The position numbers were made by a program, and so were the translations under genes. A DNA stretch of 45,809 nt from Candidatus Omnitrophota bacterium (GTDB taxonomy: Bacteria; Omnitrophota; Gorgyraeia; JABMSB01), in NCBI GenBank assembly GCA_013202205.1, contig JABMSB010000084.1, positions 1-45,809 of the forward strand, read 5' to 3'. How positions within the stretch are numbered: the stretch's first letter is position 1; each line of letters starts with the position of its first letter. The notes under the pieces are model-generated. The model ran no database searches. It was not told the origin of the DNA and worked only from the letters and a program-made list of their open reading frames with translations. Shown here piece after piece: positions 6,652 to 16,318 of the stretch.

Positions 6652-7611
6652 ATGACAATCGAGAGAGCAAGATCTGTACTGCGAAATGAGTCAAGGGCCA
6701 TAGCAGATATGGCAAAGAGGCTTGATAAGAAGTTCCTTAAAGCAATAGAGATAATCTGCCAATCAAAAGGGCGCGTTATAGTTACCGGAATGGGAAAACC
6801 GGGGTTTATAGCCCAGAAGATATCGGCTACACTCTCCTCGACAGGCACCCCTTCGTTATACTTACATCCGGCTGAGGCACTCCATGGTGATGTCGGTAGG
6901 GTAATGAAGGATGATTGTGTGCTCTGCCTCTCAAATAGCGGTGAGACTGAGGAGGTTGTAAAGTTGTTGCCGGTCATTAAGAGGATAGGGTCGAAACTCA
7001 TTTCGATTACGGGGAATGTCACCTCGACCCTCGCTAAGAATTCAGACTGCATCCTCGACGCCTCCATAAAGAAAGAGGCCTGTCCTCTGGGGTTGGCGCC
7101 CACCACTTCGACTACAGCCATGCTTGCTTTGGGTGATGCGCTTGCAGTATCTTTGCTTGATCGGAAAGGTTTTAAGAGGGCGGACTTTGCTTTCTTCCAT
7201 CCCGGCGGCAGCCTGGGAAGGAAACTTCTTTTAAAGGTCGATGATATAATGCGCAAGGGTAGCTCGAATCCGCTGGTTAAGGAAGATGCCAAGCTCAAAG
7301 ATGTCCTTCTTAAGATAACCCGCGCGCGAGCCGGCAGCGCCTGTGTCATTGGAAAGGGCGGACGGCTTACAGGTATATTTACCGATGGCGACTTAAGGCG
7401 CCATATCGAGTCAGGCCCGGGTTTATTGCAAAGAAAAGTCAAGGACGTGATGACGAAGAACCCCCGCACGATCAGAAGGGGGAAGCTGGCTGCCGAGGCA
7501 TTCCAGATATTGCGGTCTAAAAAGATAGATGAAGTCCCTGTCGTTGATGAAAAGAACAGGCCTGTAGGTTTAGTCGATGTCCAGGACCTATTAAAAGCCG
7601 GTTTAGTATAA
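6652..7611 (+). CDS. kdsD: Arabinose-5-phosphate isomerase (KpsF/GutQ family)
   Basis: KdsD converts ribulose-5-phosphate to arabinose-5-phosphate, the first step toward Kdo. An N-terminal SIS domain (about residues 35-170) has VTGMGKPGFIAQKISATLSSTGTPS, HPAEALHGDVG and LSNSGETEEVVKL; the family histidine is in LGLAPTTSTTAMLALGDALA..FKRADFAFFHPGG. Two CBS domains follow (about 205-260 and 270-318), with the usual SACVIGKGGRLTGIFTDGDLRR and VPVVDEKNRPVGLVDVQDLLKAG. The length of 319 aa is normal. It sits 4 nt after kdsA and 18 nt before kdsC, so all four Kdo genes are together. CBS domains in this family are thought to bind sugar nucleotides as feedback signals. Confidence 0.95.
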   Translation: MTIERARSVLRNESRAIADMAKRLDKKFLKAIEIICQSKGRVIVTGMGKPGFIAQKISATLSSTGTPSLYLHPAEALHGDVGRVMKDDCVLCLSNSGETEEVVKLLPVIKRIGSKLISITGNVTSTLAKNSDCILDASIKKEACPLGLAPTTSTTAMLALGDALAVSLLDRKGFKRADFAFFHPGGSLGRKLLLKVDDIMRKGSSNPLVKEDAKLKDVLLKITRARAGSACVIGKGGRLTGIFTDGDLRRHIESGPGLLQRKVKDVMTKNPRTIRRGKLAAEAFQILRSKKIDEVPVVDEKNRPVGLVDVQDLLKAGLV

Positions 7612-7629
7612 AAAAGGAACCCCGCATAT

Positions 7630-8163
7630 ATGAACATTCCTCCAAATATCCTTGGGCGCGCAAGCAAGGTAAAGCTGCTCGTGCTTGACGTGGATGGCGT
7701 TATGACCGATGGCCGTATAATATACGGTGACCTGGGAGATGAGCTGAAATGCTATGACGTAAAAGACGGCCTCGGCATAGTCTTGCTCAGGCATGCCGGC
7801 ATACCGACTGCAATCATTACGGCGAAGCGTTCTAAGGTAGTGACTAAGCGGGCACGTGACCTTGGCATAAGGTCTGTGCAGCAGAATATGACCAACAAAT
7901 CGCGGGCGCTTGATAAGCTGGTCAAAAAATATAAATGCGATGCTGATGAAATCTGTTTTATAGGTGATGATATAATAGACCTACCGGTGTTAAAGAGGGT
8001 GGGTTTGGCGGTGGCTGTGCCGAATGGTGTACCTGAAGTAATAAAGGCTGCCCACTATATGACACATAACCCCGGCGGCAGAGGTGCTGTACGTGAAATT
8101 ACCGATCTGATACTTAAGGCACAGGGCAAGTGGGATGAGGTTGCCGGAAGATACGATAAGTGA
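7630..8163 (+). CDS. kdsC: Kdo-8-phosphate phosphatase (HAD family)
   Basis: KdsC hydrolyses Kdo-8-phosphate to Kdo. This 177-aa protein is a capless HAD phosphatase: motif I LLVLDVDGVMTDGRI (catalytic Asp pair DVD), motif II TAIITAKRS, motif III Lys in TNKSRALDKL, and motif IV FIGDDIIDLPVL. The C-terminal NPGGRGAVREITDLIL is typical of KdsC, whose tail reaches the active site of the neighbouring subunit. Enzymes of this type are tetrameric and cytoplasmic. Its TGA stop overlaps the GTG start proposed for the histidine kinase. Confidence 0.95.
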   Translation: MNIPPNILGRASKVKLLVLDVDGVMTDGRIIYGDLGDELKCYDVKDGLGIVLLRHAGIPTAIITAKRSKVVTKRARDLGIRSVQQNMTNKSRALDKLVKKYKCDADEICFIGDDIIDLPVLKRVGLAVAVPNGVPEVIKAAHYMTHNPGGRGAVREITDLILKAQGKWDEVAGRYDK

Positions 8164-9449
8164 GGCTGCTTAGGATGATAGGTAAGCTTAAATTAAAAAA
8201 AAGCAATATCGCCACTCTTCAGGATGATTTAGATGAGCTGAAGTCTATCAACAAGGCGATGAAAGACATATATTCTACCAGCGAGCTCGAAGTCTGCCTA
8301 CAGCGTATTATCGATAATGTTATGGATCTTTTGGGTGTTGAGATGTCTTCTTTGATGTTGTTCGATGAGAAGAGAAATGAGCTGCGTATAGAGATAGCAA
8401 AGGGTCTAAGTAAAGATATAATTAAAAATACTCACATCAAGCTGGGCCAGGGAATATCCGGGTGGATCGCTAAGGAAGGAAAGCCTATTTTGATTAAGGA
8501 TATTCGTAAGGATTCGCGTTTTTCGAGGAGAGGCGGTAGTTATGAGACAGAGTCTCTCCTTTCAGTACCCCTTAAAATAGGGGATAAAGTTATAGGCGTC
8601 ATGAACGTAAATAATAAGCGTACAAAGGATACGTTTAACGAATACGATTTGCGTGTTTTTAGCACAATTGCAGCAGAAGCCGCCGTAGCCATAAAGCAGA
8701 CCAGGCAACTGAAAGAGTTGCGCGATATAGCCGAAATCAGACTCGACTCTATCACCAAGATTTCTCATGAACTTCGCACCCCCTTGACCTGTATAAAGGA
8801 ATCGATATCTCTACTTGAGGATTCTATGAAGGGAGTGCTGGAGGAAAAGCAGCTCTCCATGATGGATATAGCCAAGAAGAATGTCGATCGCCTGCAGAGG
8901 TTGATAAGCAATGTCCTCGATTTTTCTAAGATGAAAGACGGAAAGCTAAAGATGCGCCGCTCCCTCGTAGATTTAACGGATATCGCCAGGATAGTTGTCG
9001 AGACATTTAAGTCAAATATCGATAGGCAAAAGATCAGTTTATCCATAAACGGCGAAACAAATCTTCCGCAGGTCTGGGCAGATGCCGACATGATCACGCA
9101 AGTCTTTACCAATTTATTGGGTAATGCCGTCAGGCATAGCTCGGATGGAGACAAAATAGTCATAGACTTAAAGAAGGTCGGGTCAGAACTAGAGGTGTCG
9201 ATGGCCGACGAAGGGCCCGGCATCCCCAAAGAAGAGCAGGAGAGGATATTTGAGAAGTTTCATCAGGTCGATTCCGACTTTTCGAAGAAGGGTGCCACCT
9301 CAGGACTGGGGTTGCCTATAACCAAAGAGATAATAGCTCTTCACAAGGGCACGATCTGGGCTGAATCGATCCCAGGGAAGGGTTCAAAATTTACCTTCAA
9401 ATTACCCATTGACTTAATGGGTGCGACGAGCGCCAAGATTGTTTCTTAG
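8160..9449 (+). CDS. Soluble GAF-domain sensor histidine kinase (orphan)
   Basis: A 429-aa hybrid of a GAF sensor and a histidine kinase. Residues 15-40 look coiled; a GAF domain covers about 45-185 (LLGVEMSSLMLFDEK, GQGISGWIAKEGKPILIKDI, SLLSVPLKIGDKVIGVMNV). A HisKA dimer domain has the phospho-acceptor His203 in KISHELRTPLT. The ATPase domain shows the N box (VFTNLLGNAVRHS), G1 (DEGPGIP), F box (FEKFHQVD) and G2 (SGLGLPITKEI). No transmembrane helix is seen, so it should sense a cytoplasmic ligand. No response regulator is in the window. The GTG at 8160 overlaps kdsC; an ATG at 8175, preceded by GTGAGG, is an equally good start (424 aa). Its place inside the LPS operon suggests envelope-linked sensing, but that is inference. 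Confidence 0.88.
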   Translation: MRLLRMIGKLKLKKSNIATLQDDLDELKSINKAMKDIYSTSELEVCLQRIIDNVMDLLGVEMSSLMLFDEKRNELRIEIAKGLSKDIIKNTHIKLGQGISGWIAKEGKPILIKDIRKDSRFSRRGGSYETESLLSVPLKIGDKVIGVMNVNNKRTKDTFNEYDLRVFSTIAAEAAVAIKQTRQLKELRDIAEIRLDSITKISHELRTPLTCIKESISLLEDSMKGVLEEKQLSMMDIAKKNVDRLQRLISNVLDFSKMKDGKLKMRRSLVDLTDIARIVVETFKSNIDRQKISLSINGETNLPQVWADADMITQVFTNLLGNAVRHSSDGDKIVIDLKKVGSELEVSMADEGPGIPKEEQERIFEKFHQVDSDFSKKGATSGLGLPITKEIIALHKGTIWAESIPGKGSKFTFKLPIDLMGATSAKIVS

Positions 9450-9457
9450 AAAGCGAC

Positions 9458-10399
9458 ATGAAATATAAACCGCGAAGATACATATTATATTACCTCCTTG
9501 AGGTGCTGGCCTTTTTGTGCTTTATCTTACCGCTTAAACTAATGCGCGCTATCTCAGTGGGCGCAGGTAGATTATCATACCTTATCTTGAGAGACCACAG
9601 GCGCCGGGTCATAGAGAATCTAAAACTTGCTTTTGGGGATGAGAAGTCAGAAGAAGAGATTAAATCAATAGCGATGAAGGTCTTTGAGAATTTAGCCCAG
9701 ACCTTAGTTGAGTTTTTGAGCTTTTCGAAGATCGATAAGAAGGTTATGGATAATCTGGTAAAAGCCGAGGGGCTAGAGAAGCTTGATGAGGTTCTCAAGA
9801 AGGGCAAGGGAGGTATCATACTGGCCGGCCACTTCGGCAATTGGGAGTTACTCGGCGCCTATCTTATCATGAACGGGTATCCCGGCCGGGCTGTGGTGAA
9901 AAGAATAAAATTTGAAGGGTATAACAGGCTGCTTATGCGGTTGCGCGAGAACGTAGGAGTAAAGGCTATATATAGGAATGGTTCCATAAGGGACCTGTTA
10001 GGCACACTCAGGAGAAATGAGTTTGTAGGGATTTTGCCGGACCAGGATGTAGATAGCATAGATGGCGTATTTGTCGATTTTTTTGGAAGAAGCGCATATA
10101 CTCCCGTAGCGCCTGTTAATATAGCGCTCTCCACCGGGTGCGCAATAATACCTTGTTTTATGATTAGAGAAAACGGGAGACACAGACTTGTCATAGAAGA
10201 CCCGATCGATCTTGAGGTGACAGGCGATAAGCGCCATGACGCGGAAGTGAATACTGCAAAATGGTCTAAAGTAGTCGAATCTTATATCAGACGTTATCCC
10301 GAACAGTGGGTATGGGTGCATAGGCGGTGGAAGACGCGACCCAAGCAGGAGAGATTACAGGATGGACCCATGACGGAGACCGTGGCCATTGAAAACTGA
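9458..10399 (+). CDS. lpxL: Lipid A biosynthesis lauroyl/myristoyl acyltransferase family protein
   Basis: A 313-aa member of the LpxL/HtrB (LABLAT) family, which adds secondary acyl chains to Kdo-lipid IVA at the inner membrane. An N-terminal hydrophobic helix (LLEVLAFLCFILPLKLM) anchors it. The catalytic HX4E motif is HFGNWE (His125, Glu130), followed by RLRENVGVKAI, GILPDQD and the pattern FFGRSAYTPVAPVNIALSTGCAIIP. The C-terminal PEQWVWVHRRWK is diagnostic for the family. Its place after the Kdo genes fits, since LpxL acts on Kdo-bearing lipid A. Whether it transfers C12, C14 or another chain cannot be read from sequence. Its 3' end overlaps the next gene by 11 nt. Confidence 0.92.
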   Translation: MKYKPRRYILYYLLEVLAFLCFILPLKLMRAISVGAGRLSYLILRDHRRRVIENLKLAFGDEKSEEEIKSIAMKVFENLAQTLVEFLSFSKIDKKVMDNLVKAEGLEKLDEVLKKGKGGIILAGHFGNWELLGAYLIMNGYPGRAVVKRIKFEGYNRLLMRLRENVGVKAIYRNGSIRDLLGTLRRNEFVGILPDQDVDSIDGVFVDFFGRSAYTPVAPVNIALSTGCAIIPCFMIRENGRHRLVIEDPIDLEVTGDKRHDAEVNTAKWSKVVESYIRRYPEQWVWVHRRWKTRPKQERLQDGPMTETVAIEN

Positions 10400-11234
10400 T
10401 TCTCAAGTAAGGATTATTGCCGTAGCCTGCTCAGCACTTCTTATATCGACTTCTTTTTCTCTGGCTGATGAAGGTGTATCCGGTGGGAATGATCTTTCCG
10501 GTATGATCGAACAAGAGGTTTCATCCTTTGAGCTATCAGGATATGGGCCTGACGGCAAGAGAGAGTGGCAGCTGAAGGGCGAATCTGCCGATATTTCATC
10601 CGATGAGGTATGGCTTAAATCTATAACGGCCAACTCCTATGGAGAGAACCAAGATTTTACTTTAGAGGCGGCTAGCGGTATATATGATAAAAAGGGGAAG
10701 ATGATTCACCTTGATGACGGTGTGAAGGCCGTGACATCGGACGGGACACGGATAGAGACGACTTCCTGCGACTGGAATTCAGATACCCATCAGCTCCACA
10801 CCCCAAATGAGGTCGCGATAACGACAACCGGCATTTCGACAACCGGAAAAGGCGCTTTGATACGCCCTGAAGATAAATCTTTTTCCTTAAAAGAAGATGT
10901 GATAGTAAAGCTGGAGGATGGGGCCGTTGTGATTACATGTGATGGGTCCCTCGAGCTCGATTACGAAAAAGGGATTGCGCGATTTACTGAGAATGTCTGC
11001 ATAGATGATGAGAGCGGCCAATTGATAGCGGATAAGGTAGATGTGGTGCTTGATGCGCATACCAAGAAGATGCAGCAAGCTGTTGCAACAGGCAATGTGC
11101 GGGTTAAGGATGGGAAGAATTGGATCTCGGCAGAGCGCGCAATATATGAGACAGAGACTAAGAAGATGACATTGACAGGAAGGCCGAGGTTGATATACTA
11201 TCCCAGCGAAGAAGACAAAAAGAAGGTCCGATAA
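10389..11234 (+). CDS. lptC: LPS transport periplasmic protein, apparent LptC-LptA fusion
   Basis: This 281-aa protein should bridge LPS across the periplasm as part of the Lpt machine. It has an N-terminal hydrophobic signal (VRIIAVACSALLISTSFSLA). A first LptC-like block (about 35-145) has SFELSGYGPDGKREWQLKG, ASGIYDKKGKMIHLDDGVKAV and TSCDWNSDTHQLHTP. A second OstA/LptA-like block (about 150-275) has KEDVIVKLEDGAVVITCDGSLELDY, IADKVDVVLD, ATGNVRVKDGKNWISAERAIYE and LTGRPRL. Separate LptC and LptA are each about 170-190 aa, so one 281-aa chain with both patterns suggests a compact fusion. The start is TTG 10389, with GGAG 10 nt upstream, inside the end of lpxL. The gene for lptB follows 18 nt later, as usual. 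It could also be read as LptC alone with an extended jellyroll. Confidence 0.8.
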   Translation: MKTDSQVRIIAVACSALLISTSFSLADEGVSGGNDLSGMIEQEVSSFELSGYGPDGKREWQLKGESADISSDEVWLKSITANSYGENQDFTLEAASGIYDKKGKMIHLDDGVKAVTSDGTRIETTSCDWNSDTHQLHTPNEVAITTTGISTTGKGALIRPEDKSFSLKEDVIVKLEDGAVVITCDGSLELDYEKGIARFTENVCIDDESGQLIADKVDVVLDAHTKKMQQAVATGNVRVKDGKNWISAERAIYETETKKMTLTGRPRLIYYPSEEDKKKVR

Positions 11235-11252
11235 AGTCAGGATGAAAAGACG

Positions 11253-11975
11253 ATGCACCTTTTAGAGACAAAGAGCCTGGTAAAGAGATACGCGGGGCGT
11301 GCCGTAGTAGATGGTGTCGAGATAAACGTCAAGCGTGGCGAGGTTGTTGGCCTGCTCGGGCCCAATGGCGCGGGCAAGACGACCACCTTCTATATGATAA
11401 CAGGTTTGATAGGCCCGGACCAGGGTCGGATCATATTTGACAACCAGGATATAACAGACCTGCCCATGCACGAGAGGGCAAGGTGCGGCATAGGTTATCT
11501 TGCGCAGGAGCCTTCTATCTTTCGCAAGCTGACGGTTGAGGAGAATATAATGGCGATCCTTGAGACGCTAGGATTTTCCCGCACGCATAGAAAGAGACGC
11601 CTGGACGAACTCCTGCAGGAGCTCAAGATAACTCACCTGAGGCGGTCGAAGGCGGATGTGTTGTCGGGCGGCGAAAGAAGACGCCTCGAGATAACTCGGG
11701 CGCTCGTTACAAACCCGTTATTTATATTATTAGATGAGCCTTTCAGCGGTATCGACCCTATAGCCGTTTATGAGTGCCAGGAGATCATCAGGGACCTGAG
11801 GGCGAAAGGGCTGGGCATACTACTTACAGACCACAATGTGAGAGAGACGCTCTCGATAACGGATAGGTCTTATATAATGGCGGACGGGCATATACTCATA
11901 TCCGGCACAAAGGAAGAGCTTATAACCGACCAGAGGGCAAGAGACATATATTTAGGGCACGGATTCAGCATGTAG
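11253..11975 (+). CDS. lptB: LPS export ABC transporter ATP-binding protein
   Basis: LptB powers LPS extraction from the inner membrane together with LptF, LptG and LptC. The 240-aa protein has Walker A GPNGAGKTT (36-44), the LptB-typical CGIGYLAQEPSIFRKLTVEENI, the ABC signature LSGGERRRLEITRAL, Walker B LFILLDEPFSGIDPIAV and the H-loop LLTDHNVRETL. LptF and LptG are not in this window. The gene often downstream in other bacteria (rpoN) is replaced here by tig. Length and motifs are normal. Confidence 0.96.
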   Translation: MHLLETKSLVKRYAGRAVVDGVEINVKRGEVVGLLGPNGAGKTTTFYMITGLIGPDQGRIIFDNQDITDLPMHERARCGIGYLAQEPSIFRKLTVEENIMAILETLGFSRTHRKRRLDELLQELKITHLRRSKADVLSGGERRRLEITRALVTNPLFILLDEPFSGIDPIAVYECQEIIRDLRAKGLGILLTDHNVRETLSITDRSYIMADGHILISGTKEELITDQRARDIYLGHGFSM

Positions 11976-11990
11976 GAAGAGAAGGAGACT

Positions 11991-13274
11991 ATGGATAAAA
12001 AGATCAAAACGCGGATAAAAAATACTAGCAGCTATGGCCGGTTGCTTGAGATAGAGGTGCACCAGGAGACGGTCGATGAGACATTCACAAGCGTGTATGC
12101 CGAAATACAGAAGGCTGCGACTATACCCGGGTTCAGGCGCGGTAAAGCGCCTCTGGACATCATAAAAAAGCAACATGGAGAAAATGCGCATAGTGAAGTT
12201 ATAGATAGGCTTGTAGGGCCATCCTACTACCAGGCAGTCGATGAGCTTAAGCTTCTGCCCATGGGGCTGCCCGAGATATCCGAGGTAGAAGTAAAGGAAG
12301 GAAACCCTTTAAAATTTAAGGCCCGTTTTGACTTGAGGCCGAAGATCGTCCTTAAGAAATATAAGTCCATAAAATTGAAGAGGCGCAAAGAGCAAGTGAC
12401 GGATGAAAAGATTTCCGAGGTACTTGCGACCTTGCGGGATACGCACGCCACCTTCAACGTGATAGAGGATAGAGGCGTGCGCACGGGAGATCTTGCCTGT
12501 TGTGATATAATATGTTGTGTAGATGATAAAGAAGTGCGCAACATAAAGGACAGCTGGGTACTCGTTGACAAAGATAAGTATCTCCCTGAGATAGTCTCAT
12601 CCTTGATTGACAAGAAGAAGGAAGAGGAATTTTCGGCAGAAGCCACATTGCCTAACGACTATCCCGATAAAATACTGGCCGGCAAAAAGACGCGATTTAA
12701 GTTAAGGCTTAAAGAGATTAAAGAGAAGGTGCTCTCTCCTTTAGACGACGCGTTTGCTGCCACTGTCGGTAAGTTCAAGACCCTGGGCGAACTAAAAGAT
12801 GCTATACGCCGGGAAATCGAAACCCGCAATGAGCAGACTGCGCGCCTGGATGTGGAGAACCAGCTCATAGACGCGCTTATTAAAAATACGCCCTTTGACG
12901 CACCCCCTTCATTGGTAGAAAATCATCTCCGGCGTCTGATGGAAAAGGCAAAGCAGGACCTTAAAGCGCGCGGCATAGACGAGAAGGAAATAGAAAAACG
13001 TGACGGTGAGTTAAAGGAGAATCTGAAAACCACTGCTGAGCGCCAGGTCAAGGCATACCTCCTGCTCGATGAGGCTGCAAAGGCCGAAGGCCTGACGGTT
13101 GAGAAGGCGGAGGTAGATAAATATATTGAGGCGGTCGCGAAGAGTTCAAGGAAGACCAGGGAAGAGGTAGAGAAGTACTATGAAGATAAGGAGTTGATAC
13201 CGCAGGTTGAGCACCAGCTGCTTGAGGCAAAGACAATAGAGCTGCTTTTGGGGGCGGCAGAGATAAGCGAATAA
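11991..13274 (+). CDS. tig: Trigger factor, ribosome-associated chaperone/peptidyl-prolyl isomerase
   Basis: Trigger factor binds the ribosome exit tunnel and shields nascent chains. The 427-aa protein has the ribosome-binding signature GFRRGKAP (about 47-54), an FKBP-like isomerase domain in the middle ([25 protein letters not shown]...[29 protein letters not shown]) and a helical C-terminal chaperone domain rich in Lys and Glu. The isomerase domain is divergent, with two CC pairs (ACCDIICC) not usual for the family. AAGGAGACT just before the ATG gives a good ribosome site. It stands before clpP, as in many bacteria. A small stem-loop separates the two. Confidence 0.93.
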   Translation: MDKKIKTRIKNTSSYGRLLEIEVHQETVDETFTSVYAEIQKAATIPGFRRGKAPLDIIKKQHGENAHSEVIDRLVGPSYYQAVDELKLLPMGLPEISEVEVKEGNPLKFKARFDLRPKIVLKKYKSIKLKRRKEQVTDEKISEVLATLRDTHATFNVIEDRGVRTGDLACCDIICCVDDKEVRNIKDSWVLVDKDKYLPEIVSSLIDKKKEEEFSAEATLPNDYPDKILAGKKTRFKLRLKEIKEKVLSPLDDAFAATVGKFKTLGELKDAIRREIETRNEQTARLDVENQLIDALIKNTPFDAPPSLVENHLRRLMEKAKQDLKARGIDEKEIEKRDGELKENLKTTAERQVKAYLLLDEAAKAEGLTVEKAEVDKYIEAVAKSSRKTREEVEKYYEDKELIPQVEHQLLEAKTIELLLGAAEISE

Positions 13275-13286
13275 CGAACAATGTAG

Positions 13287-13304
13287 CGCACACCTCAGTG
13301 TGCG
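13287..13304. other. Perfect stem-loop between tig and clpP
   Basis: CGCACAC (13287-13293), tetraloop CTCA, GTGTGCG (13298-13304). The stem is 7 bp, GC-rich and exact, ending 3 nt before the clpP ribosome site (AAGGAG). No T-run follows, so it is not an intrinsic terminator. It could be an mRNA processing or stability element, or tune clpP translation. Confidence 0.55.
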
Positions 13305-13318
13305 GGAAGGAGAGGGAT

Positions 13319-13918
13319 ATGAGCATATTGATTCCGATGGTAGTAGAGCAGACAGGCAGGGCGGAGAGGGCTTATGATATATATTCACGCCTTCTTAAAG
13401 ACAGAATCTTATTTATCGGGACGCCCATAGACGATAATGTATCTAATTTAGTCATTGCGCAGCTCCTCTTTCTGCAGATGGAAGATGCGGATAAGGAGAT
13501 AAGCATATACATCAACACGCCCGGTGGCCACGTGACCAGCGGATTGGCCATATATGACACGATGCAGTTTGTAAAGCCCGATGTAGCTACATACTGCGTG
13601 GGGCAAGCGACGAGCATGGGCGCGCTCCTTCTTGCCGCGGGAACGAAGGGCAAGAGATATGCTCTTCCGCATGCAAGGATAATGATACACCAGCCATGGG
13701 GAGGCGTGCAGGGTGCGGCGTCGGATATTAATATCCAGGCAAATGAGATATTGAGATTGCGTGAGAGGCTCAATGAGATATTGGCTAAGCATACAGGCCA
13801 GGAGATAAAGAAGATACAGAAGGATACTGACCGCGACTACTTTATGCCCGCCCCGGAGGCAAAGGTCTACGGCATAGTTGACGAGGTTCTAGAGACGGCC
13901 AAGAAGAAGAAAAAGTAA
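13319..13918 (+). CDS. clpP: ATP-dependent Clp protease proteolytic subunit
   Basis: ClpP forms the tetradecameric peptidase that works with ClpX or ClpA. The 199-aa protein has the catalytic triad in context: Ser99 in [14 protein letters not shown], His124 in [11 protein letters not shown], and Asp173 in KDTDRDYFM. The ATG at 13319 is chosen because AAGGAG lies 5-6 nt upstream; an in-frame GTG at 13298 falls in the stem-loop and has no ribosome site. The N-terminus ([26 protein letters not shown]) is typical. clpX, commonly the next gene, is absent; lon follows after 24 nt. Confidence 0.96.
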   Translation: MSILIPMVVEQTGRAERAYDIYSRLLKDRILFIGTPIDDNVSNLVIAQLLFLQMEDADKEISIYINTPGGHVTSGLAIYDTMQFVKPDVATYCVGQATSMGALLLAAGTKGKRYALPHARIMIHQPWGGVQGAASDINIQANEILRLRERLNEILAKHTGQEIKKIQKDTDRDYFMPAPEAKVYGIVDEVLETAKKKKK

Positions 13919-13942
13919 AAGTTCTAAAGGCATGGAGCGATA

Positions 13943-16312
13943 ATGGAGACTAAAGTCAAGACGGACAAGCGGACATACAGGGAGATATTGCCGCTACTTC
14001 CACTGAGGGATGTAGTTGTCTTTCCCGGCATAATGGTCCCGCTCCTTGTCGGCAGGGAGCGTTCGGTCCTTGCACTCGATGAAGCCATGTCGAAGGACAG
14101 GATGATACTCCTCTGCGCGCAGAAACGTATGACAATAAAAGACCCGGAATCATCAGACCTTTACGGTGTAGGCACCGTAGCGGAGGTCCTGCAGATCCTA
14201 AAGCTGCCCGATGGCTCGACAAAGATACTGGTAGAAGGTTTTGAGAGGGTGCGCATAAAGAAGTTTATCTCGACAAAAGGGTTCTTTAAGGTCGAGGTTG
14301 AGCGGCTTGCCGAGAAGACAGATCTTAGTATTGGGATTAAGGCGCTTATGCGCTCAGGCGCGGATAGGTTTGAGGAGTACGCGCGGATGAACCCCAAGGT
14401 ATCTCCCGAGGTCTTACCTCTTATCGCGCAGGGCGATGATGTGGAGGCCTTTATAGATGCCCTATGCGGCAACCTCATCGTAAAGGTCAGCGAAAAGCAG
14501 CACCTCCTCGAAATCGCCAACCCGCTCCAGCGGCTTAAAGAGCTAAACCACTTGCTCATGATAGAGATAGAGCTCCTTAAAGTCGAGAAGAAGATAATGG
14601 GTGAAGTCAGAAACGAGATTGAGAAGTCCCAAAAGGATTTCTATCTTCAGGAACAACTCAAGGTTATAGAACGCGAGCTGGGACGCAAGGATGGACATCG
14701 CTCAGAGGCCGATGAGCTCAGGGAGAAGATATCGAAGGCGCAGATGAGTAAAGAGGCAGAAGCGATCGCTAATCGCGAACTCGATAAGTTCGTCAAGATG
14801 ATGCCGATCTCGCCGGAAGCGACGGTCATCCGTAATTATATAGATTGGCTTGTAAATTTACCCTGGGGCGTAAAGACGAAAGACAACCTTGACATAGAAC
14901 ATGCCCATCGGGTACTCGAGGAGGATCATTACGGCCTTAAGAAGCCCAAGGAGAGGATACTCGAATACCTTGCGGTAAAGAGGCTGTCGAAGTCGATGAA
15001 GGGTGAGATACTATGTTTAGTCGGGCCTCCGGGAGTAGGGAAGACATCTTTAGCGCGTTCGATCGCGCGAGCGGTCGGGAGGAATTTCGTAAGGATATCA
15101 CTCGGCGGCATAAGGGACGAAGCAGAGATCCGCGGCCATCGCAGGACTTATATAGGGGCAATGCCCGGCCGGATAATCCAGTCCATAAAGAAGGCCAAAT
15201 CACGCAACCCTGTATTTTTATTGGATGAGGTAGATAAGATGTCGACCGACTTCAGGGGTGATCCGTCAAGCGCGCTGCTTGAGGTCTTAGATACGGAGCA
15301 GAATCACGCATTCAGCGACCATTATCTCGAGGTCGATTTTGACCTGTCGGAATGTCTCTTTATATGCACCTCGAATATCCGGGAGAATATACCGTTTCCC
15401 ATGCAGGACAGGATGGAGATAATAAAGCTTCCGGGTTACACGGCGGAAGAGAAGAAAAAAATAGCGACGCAATTTTTAATACCAAAACAGATAAACTTAA
15501 ATGGCTTAAAGAAGAATACCCTTGAGATATTGACCCCGGCGCTCTCGGATGTCATAATCAAATATACGCGTGAAGCCGGCGTAAGAGAACTTGAGAGGCG
15601 AATCGCCCAGATCTGCCGCAAGGTTGCAAAAGAGGTGGTGAGTAAGGGCAGGTCTTACAAGGTTAGGGTAACATCCAAGAATCTCGCTAAGTTCCTTGGG
15701 CAGCCACTCTATCTGGAGAGCGAAGTGGAGAAGGCCAATGAGGTTGGTGTGACGACCGGCCTGGCATGGACAGAGGCCGGAGGGGATATAATGGCGGTCG
15801 AGACCTCCATGATGAATGGCAAGGGGAAGCTCATCCTTACAGGTAAGCTTGGTGAGATAATGCAGGAGTCGGCCAAGGCCTCACTCACATATATAAGGTC
15901 CCGCGCAAAGGAGCTCAATATAGACGGTCGGTTTTATAAAAATACCGATATACATATACATATACCGGAGGGGGCGATACCTAAGGATGGCCCCTCTGCC
16001 GGGATTACGATGGCAACAGCTTTAGTCTCTATGTTGACAGGACGGCCGGCGCGCTATGATGTCGCGATGACGGGTGAGATAACATTGCGCGGCCGCGTGC
16101 TGCCTGTGGGTGGTGTAAAATCGAAACTGCTCGCGGCCCACAGGGCAGGGATAAAGACGGTCATATTGCCAAAGAAGAATGAGAAGGATCTCGATGATAT
16201 CCCTAAGGATATAAGAAAGAGATTGCAATTGGTATTTGTCGAGGAGATGAAAGAGGTATTGAATATAGCGCTGGTTAAACCTACAAAAACCAAATCAAGA
16301 AAGAGGAGCTAA
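13943..16312 (+). CDS. lon: ATP-dependent endopeptidase La (Lon, LonA type)
   Basis: Lon degrades damaged and regulatory proteins in the cytoplasm. The 789-aa protein has the N-terminal substrate domain ([19 protein letters not shown]), a coiled region, the AAA+ module with Walker [10 protein letters not shown] (about 361-369), FLLDEVDKM (Walker B) and a sensor region. The C-terminal protease domain has Ser685 in KDGPSAGIT and Lys728 in GGVKSK, spaced exactly as in E. coli. The length is normal and no domain is missing. It follows clpP and precedes the class V aminotransferase by 6 nt, which suggests read-through into the serine genes. Confidence 0.97.
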   Translation: METKVKTDKRTYREILPLLPLRDVVVFPGIMVPLLVGRERSVLALDEAMSKDRMILLCAQKRMTIKDPESSDLYGVGTVAEVLQILKLPDGSTKILVEGFERVRIKKFISTKGFFKVEVERLAEKTDLSIGIKALMRSGADRFEEYARMNPKVSPEVLPLIAQGDDVEAFIDALCGNLIVKVSEKQHLLEIANPLQRLKELNHLLMIEIELLKVEKKIMGEVRNEIEKSQKDFYLQEQLKVIERELGRKDGHRSEADELREKISKAQMSKEAEAIANRELDKFVKMMPISPEATVIRNYIDWLVNLPWGVKTKDNLDIEHAHRVLEEDHYGLKKPKERILEYLAVKRLSKSMKGEILCLVGPPGVGKTSLARSIARAVGRNFVRISLGGIRDEAEIRGHRRTYIGAMPGRIIQSIKKAKSRNPVFLLDEVDKMSTDFRGDPSSALLEVLDTEQNHAFSDHYLEVDFDLSECLFICTSNIRENIPFPMQDRMEIIKLPGYTAEEKKKIATQFLIPKQINLNGLKKNTLEILTPALSDVIIKYTREAGVRELERRIAQICRKVAKEVVSKGRSYKVRVTSKNLAKFLGQPLYLESEVEKANEVGVTTGLAWTEAGGDIMAVETSMMNGKGKLILTGKLGEIMQESAKASLTYIRSRAKELNIDGRFYKNTDIHIHIPEGAIPKDGPSAGITMATALVSMLTGRPARYDVAMTGEITLRGRVLPVGGVKSKLLAAHRAGIKTVILPKKNEKDLDDIPKDIRKRLQLVFVEEMKEVLNIALVKPTKTKSRKRS

Positions 16313-16318
16313 AGTAAA

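Noticed and set aside
6633-7667. 344-codon open frame on the - strand opposite kdsD
   Set aside because: It is a frame shadow: the + strand frame encodes a full KdsD with SIS and CBS motifs, and the antisense translation matches no family.
13298-13318. Earlier GTG start for clpP
   Set aside because: It lies in a stem-loop, lacks a ribosome site, and adds residues (MCGKERD) not seen in ClpP; ATG 13319 follows AAGGAG.
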